From Haemonchus contortus (lineage: Eukaryota; Nematoda; Chromadorea; Rhabditida; Trichostrongylidae), in contig LS997565.1 in NCBI GenBank assembly GCA_000469685.2, positions 25,909,272 to 25,973,271 of the forward strand: DNA of 64,000 bases, given 5' to 3'. Positions 1-12,700 of the stretch are shown piece by piece (position 1 is the first letter of the stretch; the number at the start of each line of letters is the position of its first letter). A program made the position numbers and the translations under genes. Below the pieces are notes generated by a model, which searched no databases, had not been told where the DNA came from, and was given only the letters and a program-made list of their open reading frames with translations.

Positions 1-736
1 GTTGACGATTTATGGACAGAACTTCAGTCCCGGACGGGACTCGAACCCGTACTTCTCCTTTATGTGCCATAGTCTGGTAGTGAAAGATGAGAAATATGGG
101 GGGACGGCTTATTCGAGCGAAATCGAAGAGGGATGGTCGATGACTAAATAAGCTGCTTTGACCGCTGGTAGGTACTAAGAGCCTATAGAGATGAGATGGA
201 CCTCCAGGCGCCCTACATCCCCCACTAATGCACCACTTTGCGCCGCTTTGACCCTGCGAAATGGCTCCTTTGCAGAAGCTATTTTTCATTATGCATAAGG
301 TCAACTTTCCGCAGCTTATCATTTTTTTCATCCAATTCACCCTCTTCCTTTGAACTTTTCAGCGACTTTGTGCTAGTGCTGAGCAGATGGGTTTGAAGTT
401 CCGATTAATTCCAATTTGTTACACTTCACCTATTGTTTTATATCTCATCGTAAACACGAACTCTGAGCAGCAATTAGTCGTTTGCAGTGTCCTCAAAAAG
501 AACTTTGAGGTTTTCGAGAATTAGGGATCATGTCTTGCCCTAGAAACCAACTTGATCTCAGGCTACTTGCATACCCTGCCTTCAATTAACAGGGTACTCG
601 ATATTGGGTATACTAGTAATGAGCTGTGAAAATTGAATGCTGAGAAGCTTCAAAGGTGCAAATTGTGTGTGGTAGGGCTGGTAACTACGATCTTCGCACA
701 GGCAATTTGATCTCTTCTTTTCATTGTACTATTTAG
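1..736. other. No gene recognised; probable intron or 5' region of the channel gene
   Basis: No exon of the missing channel N-terminus could be identified here. The first 50 bases contain a reversed tRNA B-box-like string (GGACTCGAACC in the given orientation) next to ACTTCAG. A related stretch recurs in the opposite orientation near 2815-2862, and a weaker one near 2150-2165. This suggests a dispersed Pol III-type repeat. Confidence 0.5.
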
Positions 737-3700
737 GATCAACGCAACAACCTGGCCACAGTTTCCGCTTACTTCGATGTTTGGTGGCTTGACGAGTTCC
801 TTATTTGGAATGCTACCGAGTATGCTGGGATTACGAAAATTTTCGTACCGATGAAGTGGATTTGGAAACCCGAATTTTACATGTACCACAGGTAAATCTG
901 ATTTTTTTCGGCTCAAAGAGCAACGCCCATCAGCACCGAGCTCATTCCAGCGTCTATGGACGAGTGCCAGAATACGCTCCCGATGCCCCTGCTGAGATTC
1001 GCTCTGATGGACGAGTTCGTATGTTCGTCTCTATTTCGTCCAAGAGTTTTTGCCCGATCAACTTCAAACGGTTTCCCTTTGACTCGCAGACGTGTTCATT
1101 CTCGGTTTGTTTTCTTCCTTCGAGCACCTAATATATTTATTCAAAAATATCTAAATCACTAACAAAATCAAGATGAGCAAAGAAATGAAGTTTCGGGAAC
1201 AAGGGAGTGAGAGGGACTCCAGAGAAAAGTGTTGGGTAACGTTGTGGCAGCGGACGTCTGACGGGTATTCATCTCCATGGACTGCTACGCTCATTGAGTA
1301 GCAAAGAATTGGGCCACATTTGGTATAATTCGCTCCGTGTTCACAAAAAGTAGCATTGGGGCTCTGTGAACAGATTGCTTGAACCAGATTAATCGTAAAA
1401 CTGCTCTGTGCGTCACTAAGAATCTCCGTAGAGCTCTCCTTATTCTCACAGAAAGGTCCCAGATGTAGCTTGACCTCTCTATTTGTGTAGGCGTCTCCTC
1501 GGCTGAACGTGATGAAGGGGACTGGGAGAGGTTCACTGTCATTACGGGTTCGATTCTCGGTGTGGAAATCGGCAACGACGAGGGGATATGAGGATTTCGA
1601 AGAATTCACGAACGTCGTTTCGATGAGGAAATGCTCGGTGGTTGTAAAATGAATTGGCTTGACCTTTGTGTATTGGTATTGAGCTGCATACACAGCGTCA
1701 GGCGAGAGTGGAAGATGAAATGTGCCATTCGTGGACGCTGTACTGAAATTACGAAAATAACATCATGTAGTGGGAACCTCATCAAGCGTAATATGCCTTT
1801 GGCCTACCCGAACGTTTTCATTCTGGGCTTGCTGTCGTCTTTTGCTAAATTCAGTGCAGATAGGGTGACGAAACCTTCTTCCGTATCCTCGTTGAGCTCC
1901 GTGTCCACCACAAGTTCGAAACCAGATGCGTGTTTTTCGATCTGAACTTGAGAAGTGGCTTTTTAAGTATTTCCAAATTTTCTACAGTTTTTCGAAAGAC
2001 TACTCTCTACTCTACGACATTATTCAATTTACTCTAAGCACTTTGTTAAAGCCAGAAAAATGTAAATAATCAAATGTTATTAACATACTGCCAATCTATT
2101 TGATTTATTTTTATTCGTAATATTCCCAGCTGGAACTTTTGCACACAGAACTCCAGGACTCGAACCGATTGTTTTTCTTCTCTACTTGTCACAGTTACTG
2201 TTTACATTGATGCGGGTCAACAGCCCACGCTGTGAAGCCTGTGGAAATTCTTAGCTATGCAATAACTGTCTCTTGAGCTCTTAAGTAGCAGGTTTTCAAA
2301 AAATTGTGAAGGAAAATAGCCATACGTCACAATCCAGATGAATGAGAGTAATAAAACTACGTTCGCCATTGAACCCATCCATCCAAATGCCAATCCAATC
2401 CAACTTACCGCATATTGCTTCATGTGTCGTAAGTAAGTGACCGAAGTAGTCGATTCGATATCGCGACACTCTTGAGACGCATCGCCTCTATAGTCGGTTG
2501 ACGATAGTCGAGCCAGCAGAAAGCTTTGCCAGCAGACCCTGAGAAACACAGCAATCGAGAGTAATTAGTCCGTGAAAAAGGGTATTTTTATTACTTACTT
2601 GTGACACTTCAGTGGAGTAATGTGAGCGAGCACTTGATGAATAGTATCGTTGAGGTTTTTGATATCATAGAGAAGGTCCATCTAAAAACTAAACCTTCAA
2701 TAAAAATGAAAGAGAAGCCGTTCGAAGGTTGAAGAGAGGTTACCGCTAACTTGTCTCTTTTTCCCTTTCAACATTTCTTACACTTACTGTTAGCTATGTA
2801 ACCCCTTCCTTGTAACGGTTCGATTCCCGTTCAAGACTGAAGTTTTGTCCATAAATTGCAGACCTTGCGAGACTTTCGGAACGCTACTAATTTTTCCCTC
2901 CCTAGCCTTAATTATGCTTCATAAGTCTATGAAAAGAGTATTCGCTCGGAAAGCTGTACACCACTGAGTTATCACAAATGCAGCTATAGCAGTTTGGCAA
3001 CTCAACAAGGGAATCAGACAAAACAATTGAAACCCCTCTGTCCCATATACATACTTAGAGCGTTGTTGCCTGGACTATCCATTTTTTGCGGTCATAGGCT
3101 TACCGATATCTCAATTGTGATAGAATCCTCATGATTGTGGAGGATCATCTGTTCGGTAGTCGAGGATGATTCGCAGTGTACGTTCACGAAGACTTGTAAT
3201 TCACCATGAGGCACTCTGCAAAGGAAATATAGGATCTCGATCTATGCGAAGCACACAGCGTATTTCACTGCTACTTCATACCGCTCCTGTCCTGTCCACT
3301 TTGACGTCACGTATAGGCGTTCTGCGCTCTCTTCGCCATCAAGATTTCTGTGCATCATGACCTGAAGGATGATAGGTTAAGCTGGAGCCCTAGCAGTAGC
3401 AACCGGACACCCGGTCTTTGCTTCTCGGGGATTCGTTCTGATGCTCAACAAAAGTGCATTGTTTGCAAAAATTGATGGCGGTTCAGAAGGTTTCTCATTT
3501 GTATCAGAATGTAGTGTAAACCAAATGGATTAACAGTTAGCAAGTGCAAGTAGATGGGAAAAATAGGAAGTTTCCGAAGTACACACCTCATACAGCTGAT
3601 TGGGAGTGAATCCAGTTTGCTGTCTGCTTGCCGTTCTCAACAATCGAGTCTCTGTATGAACATTCGCCTCCCCATTCAACTCATTCTCACTAGTGAAGCG

Positions 3701-6700
3701 CAGCCCATACCATCTTTCGGGTTTCAAAAATGGTATGGTATATCTGCCTGAAATATTTCTTTCAAAGATGAGGGCGCTGTCACATAGATCTTATTCAGTG
3801 TCCCAAGGGGGAAAATGGCAACATAGAAGGAAGCTTGTGTTCGGCTTGCTCCTTCTTGCTACTGCACCTATTTCGCAGCTGATTTGTCTTGACATTTTCT
3901 TTTCTAGAAAACCTAACGGTTGCGAGATTTGGTGATTCGAGGATGATCAAGCTCCTGGGAAGTATCTCCACTACAATGATACCGATACTTCTCACAGGGC
4001 GTCATTCACAGCCACAATTTATTTCCAAATAGATGTGTCTCGGAAATCAGTCTCGATCCTGGGCGATAGATGCAGAGGATCATAAATACTGTTACTTCGA
4101 CTCCGAGAAAGTGAAACAAGAAACTCCATCAAGAAGTTCAAGTTTTTTTTGAAAGCACAGAAGCACAGAATCCTAGCTTGCACTATTCCGGGTTGAATAC
4201 TCCTCTTCAGAAAAAATTACAAATATTTTTAATGTTGCATTCTCCCACCCCCTCGATTTCTTCCGTCGCCACTCACTTCGACTTTTCAAAGTTGAATTCC
4301 AGAGGGCTTCTATACTTGCTTTTCTGAAATTTGAATCAAGAATGCATTATGTACGTGTTATGAAGAGAGAAGTGACTAAAAGCGTGGGGAAGGAAGGATG
4401 AAATTCTAGATCCTCCAACGTAGCTTCACAATCGCTGGATTTCTCACGTCTAGTATTTCGATGAAAAATCTTCTCCGAATTCTCCACTAGTTTCATTTCT
4501 TTCTGCTCGGGGACCGAAAACTTCAAGTGTCCACTTGGCTTTTCTAATGTCTTTGTCCCTGGGGTATTGACCAACAAGAAACACCCATGAATCTTCACAA
4601 TCGTGCGAACCTTCGATCCTTTCCCACTGTTGTGTGCAAAAGTGAACTCTCGGGTTCTGGGGAACAAGCTGGCGAATACTGCTCTTCTTTCATAATAGAG
4701 AAGAGCTGCTTACTACCACCCTTGAGACAGTCTTTTTTGCCAATTGCGCCTACACCACTCCTTAGCATGAATATGTCTTTTAAATCCATCCGAGGTCTCT
4801 TCACAGAACAGCTTTATAGCACAACTCGCGATAATTCTAGGGGTCTCTAGTTTTGAATAAACAACGGGAGTGCTACCTTAAAATAGAGCAAAATTGGTGG
4901 AGGAAAGCGAAAATCGGCACGTTTAGAGAAATAAAAGCCTCCGGAAAGGAGTATTTCTAGGAGTTGGACAAGAATCTGATGGCAGAAGTAGCATGGAAGG
5001 GGTATTTGGGGAAGCTGTTCTAATGTGCGCGCCCTGCATAGCTGGCTGCGGGCAGTAAGCCGCCTGCGTGCAAGATGTGGGTCCCGGCGCGAATGGTGCA
5101 ACCACTACAGCTCTTTCAACGTTCAGAAACACGCCCTCCCCACGTGTGTATGTCGACTGATGAAATTTTTATGGTCATTATTATCCTCCTCTTGGCCGTT
5201 TTTCAACCTAACGGCATCCCCCAGGCTATCCTTGGGGTCACAGGTCCATCCAAGAGAGAAATCTCAAATCTCAGAAAACATTTTATTCGTAAACTGTGCA
5301 TTTCATGCCTGAAGATGGGAGATGCTCGTGCTGATACCAAACCAATTCTAATCGAAACAATGAGTCCACATGTTTTCCTAAAATAATTTTTTCGGGGGGT
5401 GAAGCCTGACGGCTCTGTCCTAACGAGGGCTGATTTTCTTCTATGCAAGAAGAGTTTTGGATTATCGATTCATTATTTTATTGATTATTTCTTATCGATA
5501 ATCTTTTAATTAAACACTGCTTTGCATTTGTTGTTGATTTGATCGCTAATTTACTCTTCGTATCATCTGCTTATGTCATCAAAGATGGACACTGTCGTTG
5601 TTTCTGCCTGCTTCACTGAGTTCAGATAGATACTGAGTTTTATTGCGATACCTCTACATTTGATATGATACTTCCTCTGAATTCTCCACTGACTGTGCTA
5701 TAGGCAATAGTGCGCCCGAGCAATATTTCGGGTTACTGTATCATGGATTCCTCGGACTTCAAGGTTTGTCTTGTGCCAAGTTAGCTAGCGCAGGGCTCAT
5801 GTGCCGTAACACTGCTCGGTAAGCCTTTCGTTTGGGATTGCTGAAACGATATTCATCATTGCACTCCATCCAAGCCATGTTTACTTGAGCTTCGGGCCTG
5901 GTCTACGATACCCTTGGTGGGTAAGTCACTTCCCAAGCATCGAAAGTCTAGTATTCTTCCGGCGACTCCTTCTTAGCAGTCACAATTGGCAACTCGCCGT
6001 CCTCTGAGCGGAAGAACTTGGTCTGATTACGTTTAGCCGGAGTCCATTCCCTGTCAGTACGTCCTGCCATTTCTGCAGCTTGTCCTGAAATTTGTGAATG
6101 CTCTTCGCTATCGAAGAGATGTCATCAGCATAGAAGATAAGCTTCCATGGCCTCTCCATGGGTTACCCCCTGATGATATTCGATGCCACTAAGAACAGGG
6201 ACGGACTCAAAGCTGGTGTTTGATGAACCCCAAAGGGACGTCGTTGTGCCCATATGTGTGGCTTGGACTTATCGTACATGTCATGGCAAAGGAAATCTGA
6301 TCTATTTCGGACCGTGTTGTTCCTGGAGCAGCCCCAGACATCTGGCCACAAAAGCCGGTCGAACGCTTTCATCTAATCGAGAAAAGCTAGAACAGATTCC
6401 ACGCTTCTATCATCACATCTCTATAACCCGTCTAACTATGAAGATGGCGTTCGAGTTGTTTTGAAGTGATAAGAAGAGTTCTTTTGGTTCTTAGTCTACT
6501 AGCCGCTGATACAACTTCATGCGCAACCAGATCCCGCGAATGTCAAAAGACTTCATCACCCAACATCTGCTTGAAGGTGATAACGGTCGTGCCGCTTTTC
6601 CACGCATATGAGATCCTTCCTCAAGCAGTTACGGTGCTCAGGAACAGTGAGCCACTCAATCGGGTGTCAATCAATCAATCAGCCACTCTCAATCCTAGCG

Positions 6701-9700
6701 CCTTCCAAAGTTCAATTGGTATCACTCTTTCTCAACCTTCCTTTTCTTTGTTCATTGAAACACCTCATAGTAAGATCTCTTTGTGGGCATATTCTTCTTC
6801 GAATTGCCCTGTCTACCTGCGCTTGGTCTCAACCGTCTTCCCCAGGCCCAGGATGGCACCGTAGCTATCCCTCACAGCCTAGTGTGCCGACGCCAAGTTT
6901 TTCAGCAGGAAAATGAACCTTTCTCTTCCACGAAGCGAGGATTTCGTACAGGGCGTCCAACTCCATACTTTGCCTTCTCTTCGACAGTTTTCGCGAGACT
7001 TGCAACTTTTGTAGAATTTTAATATCCTATTTTCTTTACTGGCCTTCGTTTTTGTATCCTTTCCAAGAACAATAGCAAAAAAGATCTCATTGAAAAAGTC
7101 TTATGGTTTTCCCTTTCTTTTTCTTGAGTGCGAACAATTCGATGTTAATTCTTCATTTTTGCAAAAGCCATGCATTTGGCTTGAGAGAGCCCAGGTCCTC
7201 CCCTTCAAAGGCATTTGCAAAAATTTCGCTCGAGAGTAGAGGACATGAAATGATAGAGCAACAAGGCTCGGCCTCTGAATGCGAGGCGGTTGGCTACTTC
7301 CGCTCACGGGGTTGACCGGAAGCTGCCCTTGTCCACGTTCTGCTAAGCCAATGAAATGAACAATGAACTCTGTCTTTCCTTAGAACCTTTTCCCTGTGAA
7401 AATATAACAACAAGCACGTCGGCAATCTGAATGTTTCTAAGCAAGATAACATCGCTCGGAGCGCTCAGTTATATGTACCCAAAATCAAATATGTAGTGGG
7501 GACACAGGCCATTTTGGTGTGGTAGGGAAAATATAGAAATTCTTTTATCACACTTTGATATGACAAAAAATAAACTCAAGATATGCGCATGACCAATGGT
7601 ATTTTACTTTATCGTCAATGTCTACGCATGTCCAAGACATCGCTATGAGCACCATTATGTAGCCTTTGCACAGAAGTACCGATAGCCAAATTCTCTAGGG
7701 CATTTTCGCACTGTTTCACCAAATTATTAGGTATCACATCTCCCGACCCCTTTCAATCCTTCAATCGCATCATAACGTCGCATCAAACAATGCTCTTCAT
7801 GAATTTCCAACTACTCAGTGTTATCACCTCATAAACCTTATAGAACGGAAGTGTTATCGGCGCACTTCACACATGCATGGTCACGGGTTCGATTCATGGA
7901 TCGATATCCGCCTAGGCCAACCAAACCTTCCATCCCTCCGGGTCAGTTATTTGGTGCCAGACTCGTCTGGGAGGATAAAAGCACTGACTGTACATTGGTT
8001 GGCCACCGCAAGCCATTGTACAGGCCAATACGCCACTACGATTCTGAATGGAAGTCGAATGCGAGGTGTTTCCCTCAGGCGAGGTGTCTAAGGATATTTC
8101 CCTTGACACTTTTTTATACGGATTCGGGCAACTTAATAACCATCAAATAATTACAGGAGGAGTTGAAGATGGGGGTTTTCAGCTAAAGCTCAGTCAAATA
8201 CAATTCTGAGAATGTATAATATTTTCAATACTGGTATTGTGCTTGGTATTGTTGAGCGCTCTACCTTCAAAATTTAGCGTTACGACAGGGTCCAAAGAAA
8301 AGTGGACGTCACAATCATTATTCATATTCTTGAGAATGTGTTCAATATTTTAAACTTGGCCAGTACAAAGAAACGAAAATATAAAAAGAAGCTTTACGAT
8401 TCGTCCTGAACATGTATAAGTGAACTCTGACGTCTCCCTGGATACGTGAATGAGGTCTATTTTGGAGAAGGAGACGGGTGAGAATGAGAAGGCAGAAGTG
8501 CAATCCACCCAATCGGATAGTTTGTCAAAACCTTACAGCACAGCCTTTGCCAAAAAAAAAATCTAATTTTAATAAACTGGATTGAATTTTAGTTAATTCA
8601 TGACACCTGTTTTTGCCACTGTGACCTGTCCATCTGGAAAACTTGTGTTCACCCATGCATATGATTTGGAAAAGGAACGGAGCCCCTTTTTCGCTCCAGC
8701 TGCCAAGCAGCAGGGAGTAAACTTGACAAACCTCTTGCGACGACGAGAAAAAGTCCGAAAAGCTCAACAGGAGGCAGAGTGCGGTTGTCTTTCAAATCAA
8801 CCAGTTCGATGTGTATCTTCAGCGAGTCCACTGGTCCTGTGACAAGAGGGCTGAGTACATACATATCAACAACTTGTAGTTGCTTGCTTACCTTGTTTGG
8901 TCGTTATGATTACGATCTGCGTTGGTTCAATTTCAACGCTTTTGATCCTGTCTACGTTTGCCTCTGCTGAAGGAGCGGCATAGGCTGAGCGACGGAGTTT
9001 GTTCGTATATTTGTGAGCAGTGGATACAGAGTTATCAGAGCTCAGGCTAGATGTTGAAATTCCCGTACCTGGGAGAGGAATATCGGCGGCGAGCTCTTCC
9101 GGAGCCAAGCTTTCCTCGGCTGAGTTAACGCAGACAAAGCTGAATAGTAGCAATGAAGAAACAGCCAACTTCAATATGTCAGACGGCCGGCTGAGCATGA
9201 CAATGAGCTCTACACATAGCACAATCAATTGCTACTGCTACTTGCTTTCGGAAGTAAGCAATTTTTGGCAATATGGAGAGAAAGAGGAAGGGGCGTCAGA
9301 GGTGGAGCTGTTGAGCTTGTTACTGCTGCTGTTCTCAATTGGGTAGTTGCAAACGTCTTTGTCAAAACACAACGTATTTCAGTGCGGTTCATGGACATAT
9401 CATAGTGATGCAGTCAACTTTTTGGTCGACAAAGAGGAGATTGATCTTGGTGACTTCTACGATAATCAGGTATGTAAGGATTGTTGGGATAAAAAGGCTC
9501 GTATGATCATATTCCATCCTCAGGAGTGGCTGCTAATGGACGCACGGCTACGCAATGGCACCACACGATCGTTGGAACGCTCCAACGAGAGCGTGTCCAT
9601 GGTGTCAATGAGGCTAAATCTGAAGCGGCAGAGCTTTTACTACGTCTTTAACTTGGTCTTTCCCACGACATTGGTGAATGAATGGCTGTAAAGCTGTCTG

Positions 9701-12700
9701 TTTCTCCTCTATCTCTTTTATAATAATTTGTTTGAGGTTTCACTGGTAGCAGTCATTGGTTTTCACGCTCCTATCAATGCAACTGGGAGGCGAGAAAGCA
9801 AATTTAGATTAGGTTTGCCTTCAGTATTCGATTGTGGATCTCCCTGAAAGACATTCAACTACACTTTTCAGGAATAATGACCCTACTGTCAATGTCTGTG
9901 ATGTTGTTGATGTTGGTCGGCGAGATGAAATTCGCTATGGAAAGCGTACCGGGTCAACGAGGATCATTCAGCGACGTACCATTACTTGGTACTGTACTTC
10001 ATCTCTTCATACGTGCTACTACAAAAAATTCGAACCTGTCGAGTTTACTTCTACCACTGCCTCTTAAAATCTTGGAATAATCATGACGCTGCCTTACAAT
10101 ACTAGAAAAGTTCTACAGAAGTTTTTTTTTAAGTGCGCGCACTCTTATTCCCAGAGCAGTTGAATGCCTTAGTTTTTAAGATGATAACATTTTGTTCAAA
10201 CCCTTACCCTGGAATCTGAGCACTTCTTACCGATTCGAGATATCGCTCCCTTCCGCACATAACCGGCAATATTATGGTTATTGGACATTGGCAACGGCCT
10301 CTGCAAAAGGGGTTTATCGGTCAAGAAAGAGTGGAGAAAAGCTCGCTTTCTTTTCCAATCTAACGCACACCGATGGTAATAAGGAGGATAAACAGCTGAG
10401 CAATTGCATGCCAGGTCATTTAGGATGGCTTTCATTTGAGTTGACAGGGATCCGAGGTCATCATGATGGATCTCCCATTCGCTTTGACTCTAGGCTATCG
10501 ACGGTTCTGGGAGAAAATGTAGTTAAGCGATAAGAGAAGGTTTTCTTTCAGGAAGATCTGAATGGGTTGCGCAGCCAGAAATCGTAGCAAAAATACTCTC
10601 AGGATCTTAGCAGAAGCTTGTAGATTCATGTTATAGCCCTCCATTTAAAAAACTCTTCAATTGACAAAGTGAACTCGATATAGAGTAGCTTTCGTTTGTC
10701 CATTGTGGGTGCGGAAAGTAACTTTCATTAATCCATTATGGGCGCGGACGTTGTGTAATGCCGTATGTGCAACCTCGTACCCGTTGTCGAATCTCGGATC
10801 GAGACTCTTCCAAGTCAACCATACTTCCCACCCCTCGATGACCGCATATTTGGTTCTGTACTAGTCTTCGAGGGTCAAGCTGACCACCATTATGCATCGG
10901 CTGGCCACCACAAATCATTTTACAAGCCATATACGCATCTTAAAACGCGGCTATGTATGATTCTGAATGGTAGTCGAATGCGGGGCGCATTCCAAAAACG
11001 AGTTTGATCGACGACCTCTCCACCGTTGTGGCCAATGTCAGCCAGCCTTTTCTCAAACCTCCATTTTGTTAAGAGGCCCTACCTCGACGTTCTCAGAGTA
11101 AAGCAATTAGTTAGGATAGGATGATAACGACGTTGCCGTCCCTCCAAGATTGCGCGCAATCCCTTTGAATTGGCCTTTCACCCAATCAGTTTTTCTTTCA
11201 GGTATTTACTACATGAGCTTGATTTTCATCATAAGCATCGCCACATGTACATCAAGCATCTTTGTCCATCTAGAAAAATATGCTCTTCGGAACCCAACAT
11301 GGCAGGTTGGTTGATCTTTGTTTAGAATCACTAATGCTTACAAAACCTATAAAATGTCTGAAGTTATCATAGTAGAAGGTCATGGAGCTATCTATCATAC
11401 AAGGAATCTTGTGAAGGGTTCAAAAACGGAAACTCCTGAGTTGTGCAACCGGTGGAGCTTTATCAGCTGCTGTTAGCTATGTTATTGAGCTTCCTGATAT
11501 CCTGATAGTTCACAATCTTCTTTCTCCGACACTTGCGACGTGCCTGATTCCTACTTCTTTGAGATGGCTCTTCCATTTCCAAGAGCCCTTCCATCATCCA
11601 TTGATTCTCCAGCCAGTGTGCCGTGGAATTTTTCCTCACTACCATTCCATTCGCGCGGAGGGTCATCCTATCGAGTGGCGCTCTTTCACTGAACTCAAAC
11701 AGAACCTCACCAAATTTATTTCATTCTGCTTCCTGCCCGAAATCGGTAATAGTCCGGAAAGGCCTAGTTGTATCATTTTTCTCATTCAAATGAGGTGTAG
11801 GCTGCTAAATCGCACCAAGTGGCTGTACAACTTATTATACAGGGTGTCCCATGAATATGGTAACAAAATAATTGTCGTGCGGAAGTCGCAATTCATATTG
11901 ATACATGATGAGTTCATGTGTAATATTTAGTATGCATGGCATCAACAAAATAAACGCACGGTCATCTGATATAACCGTCTCCTGTAGAGATTATAGCTCA
12001 AAAATGCTTTAGCTACTCATCGACGGCACGCAGCGTTGTTTGATACACTCAATCCAGGCTTTCCCCGACCATTTCTAAGAAATACGAAGAAAGGTGTTTT
12101 GAAGCGCAGGGTCACCTCTCCAGCGTGAATTATACTCAACGATCCATTCGATTGCGGTCCTAGAAATTAGGAGGCAAGCTAGAAGCAGGGATAAAATCGC
12201 GAACATGTCCACCGCACCATTCTTGAAATTTCCCATTCGTGAGCGAGTGCGCCGTATTTTCCAATTCTCATGCCTGGAATAACCTTCAACCCCCTCAGAA
12301 ATCATCTTCATGGAGATGTTCTGATAAATTTTTACATCTTTCTCGACCAAATTAAACGATATCGCTCTGGTGATACTGGTTCCAGCCTGAACCATCCTAG
12401 AAGAAGGGAAATATTTACGAGAAATTGCCTGACCCTTCCGATCAGCCTCGGCACTCGTGGTGAAAAACATACGTGTACTCTGGAATCTAAACATTTCTTC
12501 CATGCCGAACACCTTTCTGTCAGGAAAAAAAACGCTTGCCGCAACATATTTCTCTTGTTCTGCAGGTTTCGTAGTGTTATCATTGACAGGTAATTGTGTT
12601 CGGGAAAGGGATCGTTTCTGGAACGAAACGACCGTCTTGAGGCTTGTTGTTGACCTGCTCATGTAACGCGACCAGAGAGACTGTCATGAGAGAAACGTCG

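Noticed and set aside
4847..5390. Open frames on both strands, with a hydrophobic plus-strand stretch (FMVIIILLLAVFQ)
   Set aside because: Frames overlap on opposite strands without splice support; the sequence lies between confirmed exons and a LINE fragment and may be transposon-derived.
7101..7307. Candidate internal exon of the nested gene (minus strand, after acceptor GCATTCAG)
   Set aside because: The phase fits, but no GT donor occurs before the stop codon, so I left it out of the model.
12270..12593. Plus-strand open frame of 107 codons
   Set aside because: It is a shadow of the mariner transposase remnant on the minus strand.
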